Virus record (IMG/VR): IMGVR_UViG_3300018481_000036
Span: 1 to 42,122 of that record
Reading direction: 5' to 3' (one strand)
Length of the DNA: 42,122 nucleotides
DNA from: a virus
The notes beneath the pieces were generated by a model. The model searched no databases and was not told the origin of the DNA. It was given only the letters and a program-made list of their open reading frames with translations. The stretch's first letter is position 1. Each line of letters begins with the position of its first letter. Of this stretch, positions 7,682-16,036 are shown piece by piece. Both the position numbers and the translations under genes were made by a program.

Positions 7682-8528
7682 TAGAAAACTAACACCTATG
7701 GCGTATCCGATCGGCCAGGAGTATGCCTATAAGCAGATTCTACTCAATATGAATTTGCAACTAAAATTGTTACTAAAACAACAAATGTCGTTTCATGTGC
7801 CGAAAATGGCCGCAGAGGCTACTAATACTGATTTGCCAACAGGTGAAGTTAGATATGATGCCTATACTGGCTGGCAGGATCGACTCAATAAAGTAATGAT
7901 GCGAATTGCTAAAGGGATGAAACCACATACTAACAAAGCAATTAAGGAAATGTTACGAGTTGGACCTAATGTAAATGAGCATAATAAGGCTGAATGGAAG
8001 AAATTGGTTCGCTCGCAGTATGGTGTTGATCCGACTAAAGACGATCCAGTGAAATATCACTCACTGTTACAAAATTGGTCGCGTAACAATTCATTGCTGA
8101 TTAAGGATATTCCGTTCAAAACCAGTTATCAGATAGCGAAACAAGCTAGACAAGCACTAATTGACGGCACTAACGTTAAAGATACTACTGCTGCGATCTT
8201 TGATATTATGTCGGATCGCACAGATGTATCCGATAGTCGAGCGAAACTAATTGCGCGCGATCAGGTAGCTAAACTAACTGGCGAATTGACTAAAGAACGG
8301 CAATTGGACATGGGCGTAACTGGTTACATCTGGCGAACTGTTGGTGATGAACGAGTTAGGGACTCTCACAGTGAAGTAGACGGTAAATTCTTTACTTGGG
8401 ATAATCCGCCGTTTGAAACGGATGGCAACCACCCAGGAGAAGATTATCAATGTCGTTGCTGGGCAGAACCAGTATTACCTGAATTCGTTGCTTATGAAGC
8501 TTCATTACTGGAAGAAGAAGTAGAATGA
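7665..8528 (+). CDS. Phage head morphogenesis protein (Mu gpF / SPP1 gp7-like)
   Basis: A 287-residue minor head protein that sits near the portal. The C-terminal signature is clear: RVRDSHSEVDGKFFTWDNPP, then GNHPGEDYQCRCWAEP (near 257-272), with the conserved His, Cys and Arg residues of this family. The N-terminal half is helical. The start overlaps the portal gene. Position after the portal and before the protease/scaffold gene is typical. Confidence 0.88.
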   Translation: MKRPRSRKLTPMAYPIGQEYAYKQILLNMNLQLKLLLKQQMSFHVPKMAAEATNTDLPTGEVRYDAYTGWQDRLNKVMMRIAKGMKPHTNKAIKEMLRVGPNVNEHNKAEWKKLVRSQYGVDPTKDDPVKYHSLLQNWSRNNSLLIKDIPFKTSYQIAKQARQALIDGTNVKDTTAAIFDIMSDRTDVSDSRAKLIARDQVAKLTGELTKERQLDMGVTGYIWRTVGDERVRDSHSEVDGKFFTWDNPPFETDGNHPGEDYQCRCWAEPVLPEFVAYEASLLEEEVE

Positions 8529-8713
8529 ATTTACTTATTTATATATTGATTTTGTTTCTAGTGTTTGGGGCGATTTTCTATGTGCTTAGGTATATACCAT
8601 TAGATCCACCATTCAATGTCATTGCACAAGTCATTGTTGGAGTGATATTTATTATCATGCTGCTTAGTATAGTTTTTGGTTTAGGGCCAGTTGGTCATTG
8701 GAGATTACCATAA
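8525..8713 (+). CDS. Small membrane protein with two predicted membrane segments
   Basis: A 62-residue hydrophobic protein. LLIYILILFLVFGAIFYVL and IAQVIVGVIFIIMLLSIVF are two membrane-spanning segments joined by a short RYIPLDPP loop. The length and topology fit the small membrane proteins often found among head genes of phages of this type. A role in lysis or in exclusion is possible but unsupported. It overlaps both neighbours (ATGA at its start, TAATG at its end). Confidence 0.75.
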   Translation: MNLLIYILILFLVFGAIFYVLRYIPLDPPFNVIAQVIVGVIFIIMLLSIVFGLGPVGHWRLP

Positions 8714-9774
8714 TGCCAGTTCGTTATGATGTAATCGAACTAAAAGCCGATGTGACTGCGGAAGGCTGGATTATTGATAAGCCAGTCATTACGCGAGCGG
8801 GTATATTCAAATATCATGACGGCAAAGGTAAGATAGTACGCGAATATAGACCAAATGATGAAGTATTCAATGCGGAAAGTCTCAACTCTCTACGTGCTAT
8901 ACCTATCACTGATGGGCACAATGGCATCCTAACTACTGACAGTAACCTAGATGGGGTTATTGTTGGAAACGTAATGTCTTCCGGGGAAAAACTGGATGAA
9001 GAAAATGTCGTTGCTGATATAGTAATTCATAACGTAAAGAAAATCGGTAACAAACGCGATCTTTCGTTAGGTTACGTCTGTAAAATTGACGAAACTCCTG
9101 GCGAGTATAACGGACAACAGTATGATGTAGTACAACGTGGAATTCGTTACAATCATCTAGCAGTTGTTCATAAAGGTCGTGCTGGTAACGCAAGAATTAG
9201 ACTAGACAGTGACGATAAAAGTTCATTTCCTACGGAGGATGATATGCCTGAAGTTTCTTTGGATAAGATCCGTTTCGATAACGGACTTGAGTATGCTGCC
9301 GCTAAAGAAGTGGTAGTAAAGTGGGACGAACTTGTTAACGAAAAGAAGTCGTTGCAAGTTAAGTTTGATCAGATGCAAGCAGAACTCGATGTTGCCAAGG
9401 CAGCACTTGTTACTGAAAAGAAAGAACACGATAACGCTATTAAGCTAGAACGTTCACTAGCTAAAGATCGCGTTAAGCTAGAAGACCATGCCGAGCAACT
9501 GTCTATCAAGTTTGATGGCGATAGCAGTGATCGTTCTATTAAGGAACAGATCATTAAGAAGCTTGGTAACGATCTGGATTTCGTTAATCGTTCCGATGAC
9601 TACGTGAACTCTGCTTACGACATTACTATCGCTAACACTAAAAACTTCAAGACTGCCGAACAAAAGGGTAAGACGGTAGCGAAACAAGATGCTACTAGTC
9701 ATTCTGGTGCAGAATCAAATGATGCAAGAGCGAGAATGATTGCTCGCATCCGTGGTGAAAAGGAAGCCGCATAA
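8713..9774 (+). CDS. Prohead protease/scaffold-type protein (DUF2213)
   Basis: A protein of about 353 residues. The N-terminal half has the DUF2213 pattern (VITRAGIFKYHD, IPITDGHN, VVADIVIHN, LSLGY, HLAVVHKGRAG). The second half is a charged coiled-coil region typical of a scaffold (about residues 190-310). DUF2213 proteins are believed to be capsid maturation proteases with a fused scaffold. I chose ATG 8713, preceded by GGAG at 8700-8703 and overlapping the previous stop as TAATG, instead of the longer TTG start at 8698. Confidence 0.85.
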   Translation: MPVRYDVIELKADVTAEGWIIDKPVITRAGIFKYHDGKGKIVREYRPNDEVFNAESLNSLRAIPITDGHNGILTTDSNLDGVIVGNVMSSGEKLDEENVVADIVIHNVKKIGNKRDLSLGYVCKIDETPGEYNGQQYDVVQRGIRYNHLAVVHKGRAGNARIRLDSDDKSSFPTEDDMPEVSLDKIRFDNGLEYAAAKEVVVKWDELVNEKKSLQVKFDQMQAELDVAKAALVTEKKEHDNAIKLERSLAKDRVKLEDHAEQLSIKFDGDSSDRSIKEQIIKKLGNDLDFVNRSDDYVNSAYDITIANTKNFKTAEQKGKTVAKQDATSHSGAESNDARARMIARIRGEKEAA

Positions 9775-10263
9775 ATGTCATTCTCGATCAGTAATAATGT
9801 CTATTCCAACTACATGGCCCCGGCCTTTGTTGGAATGAAAGAAGACAGTATGGATGACAATGTTGACACTTTTGCTGCGAGTGATCCAGCACTAGGTGTT
9901 ACCATTGGTGTCGCAGTGCAACGAACTGGCGCTGGTGCCATGACTATTAAGAATGGTGCAAGTGCTACACTTGGCGTTGGCGTTGCACTACATGATCATA
10001 TTTATGGTTATCTGGGCCAGTATCCTGATAAGACTGCGGTATCTGTACTAACTCGCGGTCGGGTATGGGCAGCGGTTGATTCTGGCACTGGCGTTATTGA
10101 TGGTGCTGCATGTAAAGCCGATGCTGTTACTGGCAAGTTTAATACTACAGGCGTTGCAGTAACGAATGCGGTATTTCGTTCGCAAGCTATTAGCTTGCTC
10201 AATGCTGATGGTGTAACTACAACGCTTGCAGCGGTTGTAGAACTACACAATCCTAACGTATAA
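9775..10263 (+). CDS. Capsid cement/decoration protein
   Basis: A 162-residue Ala/Gly/Thr/Val-rich protein with the fold pattern of structural cement proteins that sit before the major capsid gene: TRGRVWAAVDSG, a central GVGVALHDHIYGY and a C-terminal AVVELHNPNV. It would bind between hexamers and stabilise the shell. It follows the scaffold gene with no gap. Confidence 0.75.
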   Translation: MSFSISNNVYSNYMAPAFVGMKEDSMDDNVDTFAASDPALGVTIGVAVQRTGAGAMTIKNGASATLGVGVALHDHIYGYLGQYPDKTAVSVLTRGRVWAAVDSGTGVIDGAACKADAVTGKFNTTGVAVTNAVFRSQAISLLNADGVTTTLAAVVELHNPNV

Positions 10264-10286
10264 ACCGCATTTAGGGGAAATTAGTT

Positions 10287-11264
10287 ATGCCTGGACCGAT
10301 GGACCATACTCGTTACGATGATTCAGATGTTAGAATGCTAGCTAACGCGCCTATTGTTAGGAATAACTTTCGTGAGGATGCCGATACGATTTTTCTAGCC
10401 CGTCAGCTAGATTATGTTAGGACTGCTACTTACGATCGGCAACTACCCGGAACAAATGCTGATGCACTAGTACCAGATGATACTAGTGTGCCCGAATGGG
10501 CTGAAACTGTAACTCAATATGCGTACGATATGGTTGGCATGGCGAAAGTTATTTCTAACTATGCGGACGATCTCCCGCGCGCTGATGTCAGAACGATATC
10601 GCGATCTGTTTCTGTTAGGACTCTTGGCGATAGTTACGGTTATAATATCAACGAGCTTCGTGCTAGTCGTGCTACTGGTGCTGGACTAGATGCAAGAAAA
10701 GCCGCTGCCGCCAGGAGAGCAATGGACATTAAGATTATGTCCATTAAGCTAAATGGCGATACTATGTATAACTTGTTTGGATTGTTTACGCATCCGAACG
10801 TTCCTGTACAAGTATTGCCTGTTACTGGCGATTGGGGTGGACTAACTGGCGATCAGATACTACAAAACCTTATCGCTTGGGTAACAGGTTATCAGAACCA
10901 AACTAAAGGCACGCACGCGCCAACCCATCTCGAATTGGCACCAAAAGCTTATACTGCCGCTAGTACTAAATTCATTACTGCGGCGGGTAGTATGGTTACG
11001 CCAATGATGTGGTTTCGTGCTAATTACCCGAATATTACGGTAGAGAATATTTGGGAACTTACTAACGCTGCATCCTCCGGAACTAAAGATTTGGGCTTGT
11101 TGTATGAGCGCAGTGCCGATAACATCTCGCACACATATGTTATGCCGTTCGCGCAACTTCCTCCGGAAGCACGTAATCTGGAAATCGTTACAGATTGCGT
11201 AGCTCGTTCTGGTGGTGTAAACATCTTTTACCCGCTTGCACTACTGTCTGCGCTAACTACCTAA
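10287..11264 (+). CDS. Major capsid protein (DUF2184-like, HK97 fold)
   Basis: A 325-residue protein expected to form the icosahedral shell. Its features match DUF2184 capsid proteins: an N-arm with FLARQLDYV, the VPEWAETVTQYAYDMVG stretch, GLFTHPNVPV, and a C-terminal YVMPFAQLPPEARNLEI followed by RSGGVNIFYPLAL. It has a good ribosome binding site (GGGGAAA). Its neighbours on both sides are capsid and neck genes. Confidence 0.9.
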   Translation: MPGPMDHTRYDDSDVRMLANAPIVRNNFREDADTIFLARQLDYVRTATYDRQLPGTNADALVPDDTSVPEWAETVTQYAYDMVGMAKVISNYADDLPRADVRTISRSVSVRTLGDSYGYNINELRASRATGAGLDARKAAAARRAMDIKIMSIKLNGDTMYNLFGLFTHPNVPVQVLPVTGDWGGLTGDQILQNLIAWVTGYQNQTKGTHAPTHLELAPKAYTAASTKFITAAGSMVTPMMWFRANYPNITVENIWELTNAASSGTKDLGLLYERSADNISHTYVMPFAQLPPEARNLEIVTDCVARSGGVNIFYPLALLSALTT

Positions 11265-11425
11265 TGCCAAGTAAAAGCAAAGCCCAAGCTAAATTTATGC
11301 GTGCCGCCGCGCATAATAAAGGCTTTGCTAAGAAAGCTGGTATTTCGCAGAGTGTAGCTAAAGAATGGAGTAGTGCCGATAAGAAACGCGGCACGAAACA
11401 ATTGCCTAGTAGAAAAGGAAAGTAA
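11264..11425 (+). CDS. Small basic protein, DUF3008-like
   Basis: A 53-residue Lys/Ala/Ser-rich protein beginning MPSKSKAQAKFMRAAAHN and ending in KKRGTKQLPSRKGK. The opening is characteristic of DUF3008-like small phage proteins of unknown role. The start overlaps the capsid stop as TAATG. A longer in-frame ORF exists upstream but lies inside the capsid gene. The basic charge suggests DNA or capsid binding (inference). Confidence 0.7.
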   Translation: MPSKSKAQAKFMRAAAHNKGFAKKAGISQSVAKEWSSADKKRGTKQLPSRKGK

Positions 11426-11426
11426 C

Positions 11427-11705
11427 ATGCCTACTGTTATGAATAAGACAGAGCGGCTTATTAACACGCATGATGGCACCATGATCCCGCCAGGAGTATC
11501 AACGGAAATCTCCGATGAAGCTTTGGCTAACGAAACAATTGCACAAGCTATCACAGATGGCTTGCTTGAAAATACAACAATTCCGGCAGGTATGCGCGCG
11601 GAACAAGAACAAGCCAAAGACCAACAGCCACCCGCTCAACAAAGACCAGTCCAGCCGCAGAATCCGCAACAGCGTCCGCAACAGGGAACTAACAAGAATG
11701 AGTGA
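11427..11705 (+). CDS. Head-region protein with Pro/Gln-rich tail
   Basis: A 92-residue protein. The first 50 residues look globular (LINTHDGTMIPPGVSTEI...). They are followed by a disordered tail rich in Gln and Pro (from about residue 58). The start ATG at 11427 is preceded by AAAAGGAAAG. It belongs to the head-to-neck gene string and may decorate the capsid. The family is not recognised. Confidence 0.65.
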   Translation: MPTVMNKTERLINTHDGTMIPPGVSTEISDEALANETIAQAITDGLLENTTIPAGMRAEQEQAKDQQPPAQQRPVQPQNPQQRPQQGTNKNE

Positions 11706-11907
11706 TCAAGCTACACCATATGAAACTACTAGTTTGAATTATGAAGTAACGAATATGTCTTCGCGCACATTCATATTCGGCGATCTTACTTTGTTGCCTA
11801 AAGTTCCGCAAATCGTTAACGATGTGCAGAAACATACTATTGAACAAAGTAAGTATGGCGAGTTCTTTACGTTTAAGGCACAAGAACCGGAAGCTCCGCC
11901 GCCGTGA
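11698..11907 (+). CDS. Small head/neck protein, unknown
   Basis: A 69-residue protein that starts at ATG 11698 and overlaps the previous stop by 8 nt. It has a beta-rich middle (NMSSRTFIFGDLTLLPKVPQ) and an acidic Pro-rich end. The segment resembles small neck proteins found before DUF4054 genes, but I cannot assign a family. Confidence 0.6.
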   Translation: MSDQATPYETTSLNYEVTNMSSRTFIFGDLTLLPKVPQIVNDVQKHTIEQSKYGEFFTFKAQEPEAPPP

Positions 11908-12419
11908 GTGAAACCGTTCCGGACTATTGGGATGAAGTAACGGAATTACTAAAATTCTTCTATCCGCAATACTTTGATCCCGAAAATCCGGCGTATATAC
12001 CGCCGGAAATGCTCGATGCACTCTTGCAATTGTCGGATGATGCCCGTCCATGGTGTCTTCCGACAAATCGAGCTAATTTAGCGCAAGCTTTTTTCATGGC
12101 TTATCTTATTTCGGTGCAGAAAGAAACATCATCGGGTCAACAAGTAGCTACTACATCGGGGCCAATTACTTCCGAAAAGGAAGGCGACATTGCTATTACT
12201 TATGCTGATTTAACAGCTAGTGACGGAACAGGTTCACAGTCAAAACGACCATCATCTGATCCGTGGGATGCTTGGAATAGACTATGGAGCATTTGTGCTA
12301 GAGGCGCAATAACAACTAGATTTGGTGATCCATGCCAATCAGCATCATCGACAAAGATCACGGATTCAAACGTATTGAGCTTGACATTAAGTCGTTACGC
12401 GGTCGCTCTGTTAAAATAG
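11904..12419 (+). CDS. Head-tail connector, DUF4054-like
   Basis: A 171-residue protein starting with GTG overlapping the previous stop. It contains PQYFDPENPAYIPPEMLDALL and later NLAQAFFMAYLIS, followed by SDPWDAWNRLWSIC, which is the DUF4054 adaptor pattern. It would form a ring under the portal. The last 30 residues overlap the next gene by 88 nt, which is long for this compact genome. Confidence 0.75.
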   Translation: MSETVPDYWDEVTELLKFFYPQYFDPENPAYIPPEMLDALLQLSDDARPWCLPTNRANLAQAFFMAYLISVQKETSSGQQVATTSGPITSEKEGDIAITYADLTASDGTGSQSKRPSSDPWDAWNRLWSICARGAITTRFGDPCQSASSTKITDSNVLSLTLSRYAVALLK

Positions 12420-12781
12420 GACTAATGGGTAACGAAGAAGCCGAAGATACTTCTGTGGTTGATTACGCTATATACAATGAATTTGGCACTGAACGATCAC
12501 CGGCTAGACCGTTCATGTCTACTACTTATGATTTGTATAGTGGTCAACTAGAGAAATTTACGCATTTTCTAGTTGGTCGCATGATTGATGGTAAAGTTAC
12601 TGATGATACTGTGCTGAAGAACATTGGGGCTAAGTATCAATCGTGGATACAGAAAACCATTAGAGATGCGAAGAATTGGGCAGTGCCTAATTCACCAAAA
12701 ACTGTTGCAATGAAGGGTTCTAGTTCACCACTAATCGATCAAGGTAGAATGGTGCAAGCTGTTAGGTATGAAGTAGAATGA
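12332..12781 (+). CDS. Neck/tail-completion protein (HK97 gp10/Mu gpG-like)
   Basis: A 149-residue protein with VKIGLMGNEEAED, DYAIYNEFGTERSPARPFMSTTYD and SPLIDQGRMVQAVRYEV. The NEFGT...PARPFM pattern is the hallmark of the HK97-gp10-type and virion-morphogenesis neck proteins that finish the head-tail joint. The start at 12332 lies inside the previous gene in another frame. Its end overlaps the tiny next gene as ATGA. Confidence 0.8.
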   Translation: MPISIIDKDHGFKRIELDIKSLRGRSVKIGLMGNEEAEDTSVVDYAIYNEFGTERSPARPFMSTTYDLYSGQLEKFTHFLVGRMIDGKVTDDTVLKNIGAKYQSWIQKTIRDAKNWAVPNSPKTVAMKGSSSPLIDQGRMVQAVRYEVE

Positions 12782-12876
12782 TAGCTTTGAATAAAGAAAT
12801 GGAGCGTAAATGGCGCGCTGGCGAGATTACATTCAATCAGTTTGATTGGCATCTACGCTGGATGTGCGGTGTATGA
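12778..12876 (+). CDS. Very short protein between neck genes
   Basis: A 32-residue frame with the sequence start MIALNKEMERKW and end FDWHLRWMCGV. Both ends overlap neighbours by ATGA (12778 and 12873), the same coupling used throughout the operon. That is the main reason to think it is real. Charged residues precede an aromatic C-terminal half. It could be a linker gene that keeps translation going. Function unknown. Confidence 0.5.
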   Translation: MIALNKEMERKWRAGEITFNQFDWHLRWMCGV

Positions 12877-13286
12877 CCACATCGTTTCGTATGCCATTTA
12901 CTGTAATTAAGCGGGATATTGGCCAGATTATTAATGGCAAGTATATACTTGCCGATGATACTGGTGTAACGATTACTGTTATGGCAACAGTACAAGCAAT
13001 TCGGCCGACCGATCAAAGTGCAATAGAGGCAACTCCATATGGACGGCGAGCCGGTAGATACATCAAAATATACACCAATGATCGACTACGATGTGCTAAC
13101 CAAGAGATTTCTCCTGGCCGTGAACGTTACGCAGGAGACTTATTTATCTATGATGGATCACAATACTTGTTATTTGGTGAAGCAGACTTTACGATGTTAT
13201 CCCGTTCCCGTTCTACACAAGTGTCACACTGGCGATATTATGCTTGTGAGGCAATAGAGCAGATGGAATTGGATAATGCACCATAA
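12873..13286 (+). CDS. Neck protein, unknown family
   Basis: A 137-residue beta-rich protein with YIKIYTNDRLRC, GDLFIYDGSQYLLFG and a C-terminal HWRYYACEAI. The position fits a head-closure or stopper protein. ATG at 12873 overlaps the previous stop as ATGA. A longer TTG-initiated frame from 12846 is less likely. The TAATG end overlaps the next start. Confidence 0.65.
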   Translation: MTTSFRMPFTVIKRDIGQIINGKYILADDTGVTITVMATVQAIRPTDQSAIEATPYGRRAGRYIKIYTNDRLRCANQEISPGRERYAGDLFIYDGSQYLLFGEADFTMLSRSRSTQVSHWRYYACEAIEQMELDNAP

Positions 13287-13840
13287 TGATTGATAAACTG
13301 TATCAATTGATAGCGGAATCCGCCAGGAGATTGGGACCAAATTGGCCTGTTATCTTTGCTAATCAAAATATGCCACGGCCTAAGAAGCCGTATATATCAC
13401 TAAACGTAACAAATGTAGAAATACCGGATCATGTGATCTATATTGGTCCGACAGATGCTAATTTTAACGAAACGGTCTATGGTTGGCGCAAAGCTACTAT
13501 AGATTTACAGGTTTATAACGGTATTGAATCACTTTCTACCGTTAATACTCTTGCACTAATTCTGCAAGCTACTAGTATGGTGGAGTTTCAGACCACTTTA
13601 GATGTTTCTATAGGACAACGACTGTTTATTGGTTATGTCCCTGAAATTGTTAATGCATCGCAATTTGAGGGACGCGGTATATACCAATTTGAGTTCTTCT
13701 ATACCGAGTCCTATACTGAAAATCTATACGATATTGCCAAAGTGGAAACGCATGGCAATTATACTGGTAGTATAACAGATAAACAAGAAGATTGTTCTGT
13801 TACTGGACCAACTTGGATCGAACCAACACCACAGGGATAA
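13286..13840 (+). CDS. Neck/tail terminator protein
   Basis: A 184-residue protein that would cap the tail tube and join it to the head. Motifs in order: MPRPKKPYISLNV, GWRKATIDLQVYN, and EGRGIYQFEFFYTESY, which match the gp12-like neck terminator family. Directly upstream of the sheath gene, where the terminator normally lies. Confidence 0.75.
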   Translation: MIDKLYQLIAESARRLGPNWPVIFANQNMPRPKKPYISLNVTNVEIPDHVIYIGPTDANFNETVYGWRKATIDLQVYNGIESLSTVNTLALILQATSMVEFQTTLDVSIGQRLFIGYVPEIVNASQFEGRGIYQFEFFYTESYTENLYDIAKVETHGNYTGSITDKQEDCSVTGPTWIEPTPQG

Positions 13841-13843
13841 GTT

Positions 13844-14944
13844 ATGGCCAATATTGATCGTATCGTTAATGTGCAAATCTCGCTACAAACTGCGAGTATT
13901 GCACAAAACACGTTTTCGGACCTGCTTCTATATGGGACGTTCACTCCAATTGGTGGAGCCAAAGTGGGCATCATTACTGATGCCCAAGAATTGGTTGATC
14001 TTTATGGTGTAGCTACATCCAGTGCGATGTATAAAGCCGCACTTGTTGCATTTTCACAGATACCTAGACTACCACAGATTTATATTGGTCTGTCTACTGG
14101 TGTTGCTGATCCTACTGCTGATCTTAATCTCATTAAAGCAGAAAATAACGACTGGTATGCTTGGTGTAACGTTGAACATGTCGAAACGAAAGTAGTTGCT
14201 GGCGCAGCATGGACGGAAGCTAACGAAAAACTATTCGTTACTGTGCTAAGTAACGTGCTTAACTCTAGTCCACCGGCTGGCGATACTACTTCAGTTGCTC
14301 ATTTGTTGATGGCAGGTAACTATTTCCGCACTGCTTGGTGGTATGACACTAACATTGGCAACTTTCCTGATGTTGCAATAGCAGTCAAGAGTTTCACCAA
14401 ATACCCCGGCCAGGAGACGTGGGCTAATCAACGCCTACAAGCAGTTAACTATAACAAACTAACAGAAACGTTGTCTAAGAACGTGCGCGACAAGAACGGT
14501 AATACTTTCGAGCCGTTTCGTAACGTTTCTATTACACAAAACGGTAAAGTTGCTGGTGGTGAATGGATCGATGTAATTCGTTTCCGCGATTGGTTGTGTG
14601 AAGAAATCAAAGTGCGAATTTTCCAGCGTATGGTGGACAACCGCATTCCCTATACTGATCCTGGCATTGGAATAATTCGTTCCGATCTAGTAGCAGCACT
14701 TGACTTTGGTGTAGAGCGTGGCGGTATTGCTCCGGTTGAAGTCAATAACGAAGGCGAACTAATTCCTAGCTTTACTACATCAGTACCACTTGCAGTAAAC
14801 ATTTCGCCTAACCAAAAGGCGAGTCGTGTACTACAAGATGTATACTTTACTGCAAGACTTGCTGGCGCAATTCATGTAGTAGAAATCAAGGGTGCGCTGA
14901 CTTACGAAACTCTTCCGGTTGGTTCCGTTCCAGTAATCGCATAG
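13844..14944 (+). CDS. Tail sheath protein (DUF3383)
   Basis: A 366-residue contractile sheath subunit, which identifies the virus as a myovirus. It shows the DUF3383 layout: an N-terminal VNVQISLQTASIAQNTF, a central VGIITDAQELVDLYG, YKAALVAFSQIPRLPQIYIG, RFRDWLCEEIKVRIFQRM and a C-terminal AGAIHVVEIKGAL. It is followed by the tube gene after a GGAG ribosome binding site. Confidence 0.9.
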   Translation: MANIDRIVNVQISLQTASIAQNTFSDLLLYGTFTPIGGAKVGIITDAQELVDLYGVATSSAMYKAALVAFSQIPRLPQIYIGLSTGVADPTADLNLIKAENNDWYAWCNVEHVETKVVAGAAWTEANEKLFVTVLSNVLNSSPPAGDTTSVAHLLMAGNYFRTAWWYDTNIGNFPDVAIAVKSFTKYPGQETWANQRLQAVNYNKLTETLSKNVRDKNGNTFEPFRNVSITQNGKVAGGEWIDVIRFRDWLCEEIKVRIFQRMVDNRIPYTDPGIGIIRSDLVAALDFGVERGGIAPVEVNNEGELIPSFTTSVPLAVNISPNQKASRVLQDVYFTARLAGAIHVVEIKGALTYETLPVGSVPVIA

Positions 14945-14956
14945 GAGATACACTAA

Positions 14957-15379
14957 ATGGCTAGCGTAAAAACCTATAATCCCAGCCGAGTCACTGTTAT
15001 TATGAATGGCTTTCCAATGTCAGGCTTTGCTGACGGAACATTTGTAAATATCGCAATGACTGCGGATGGTATCGTGACCCAAGTTGGCGCAGATGGTGAA
15101 ATTGCGCGAGCCATTAATACTGATCGCCGTTGCACTGTAACGATTTCGTTGCAACAAACCAGTCCAGCTAATCTATATCTTTCCGGATTGTTCCAGATGG
15201 ATACACTAACTTGTGGTGGAACCATTGGTCCGATCATGGTACAAGATTTGTGTGGCGAAACGTTGTTTATGGCGTCACAAGCCTGGGTTGTTAAACCCGC
15301 TGACGTAGAATTTAGTAAAGAAATCGCAACTAGAGCGTGGCAAATTGAAACGGGAGCGCCAACTGTCTATCTAGTGTAG
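14957..15379 (+). CDS. Tail tube protein (DUF3277)
   Basis: A 140-residue tube subunit. The opening MASVKTYNPSRVTVIMNG, the FADGTFVNI stretch, RRCTVTISLQQTSPANLYLSG and the Trp-containing AWQIETG near the end fit the DUF3277 tube family that always follows DUF3383 sheaths. It polymerises into the inner tube. Confidence 0.88.
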   Translation: MASVKTYNPSRVTVIMNGFPMSGFADGTFVNIAMTADGIVTQVGADGEIARAINTDRRCTVTISLQQTSPANLYLSGLFQMDTLTCGGTIGPIMVQDLCGETLFMASQAWVVKPADVEFSKEIATRAWQIETGAPTVYLV

Positions 15380-15389
15380 GAGTAAATTT

Positions 15390-15848
15390 GTGGCGGTTGT
15401 AGGGAAACGTTTCGAATTCGAACTGGATAATGGCAATAAGTTTTACATAAGACGTTACGATCCATTTCTAGCGCTGGAGATATTAGGAGAGGTACAGAAG
15501 AAATTCTTGCCATCAATTGCTGCATTCTTTGAAGCCAGAGATAATACTGATCGAGACGCTGGCATGGATGCAGCAATGAAAGCTGTTGAAACGATTTCCA
15601 AGAACCTTGACGGAAAGTCGTTAATTGCGTTAGTTAAAACTGTGCTAAATCCTGATTATGTATCGGTGTCTATTGGTTCTGATCCTCCAATTCGTCTCGA
15701 TGAAGGAACAATTAATCTAGCATGTGATGATGTATCCGATACACTTATGTTAGTTATTGAAGTATTGAGGTATAATTACGAGAAGCTTTTTACGCAAAGC
15801 AGAAACCTTTTTGGGATGGTCCAGTCTCCAGCGGTGGAGAACCAATAG
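15390..15848 (+). CDS. Tail assembly chaperone, short form
   Basis: A 152-residue protein between the tube and tape measure genes. GTG start with TAGGAG 8 nt upstream. It has a FYIRRYDPFLALEILGEVQKKF core and an acidic helical C-terminus. It is expected to coat the tape measure protein during tail assembly. The frame runs out at TAG 15848. A second frame continues downstream and joins by frameshifting (separate entry). Confidence 0.82.
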   Translation: MAVVGKRFEFELDNGNKFYIRRYDPFLALEILGEVQKKFLPSIAAFFEARDNTDRDAGMDAAMKAVETISKNLDGKSLIALVKTVLNPDYVSVSIGSDPPIRLDEGTINLACDDVSDTLMLVIEVLRYNYEKLFTQSRNLFGMVQSPAVENQ

Positions 15849-16036
15849 GGGTTCTGCGAGAAGATTTCGTTGAAGAACTGTTTATATGGAGGCCAATACT
15901 TGAAGGATTAGTGTCTATATCTGAAGTAAAATCCGGAGATGTTGATATTATCGATTTGTTGAAGTTAAATGCGCTATTAGATATGCGTTCTGCTGCGGAA
16001 CGTAGAGAGTATGACCGCGCCAGGAGCAAAAACTAA
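15390..16036 (+). CDS. Tail assembly chaperone, long form by -1 frameshift
   Basis: About 215 residues if ribosomes slip back one base at the T-run (CTTTTTGGG, 15807-15815). The short form reads TTT-GGG-ATG. In the -1 frame, the run is TTT-TGG-GAT and continues for about 74 codons from 15812 to TAA at 16034-16036. It has no start codon of its own and ends in TAATG at the tape measure start. The -1 product continues WDGPVSSGGEPIGVLREDF with later LLKLNALLDMRSAAERREYD. Products like these (lambda G/GT style) are common in tail chaperone genes. The exact slip site is inferred. Confidence 0.75.
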
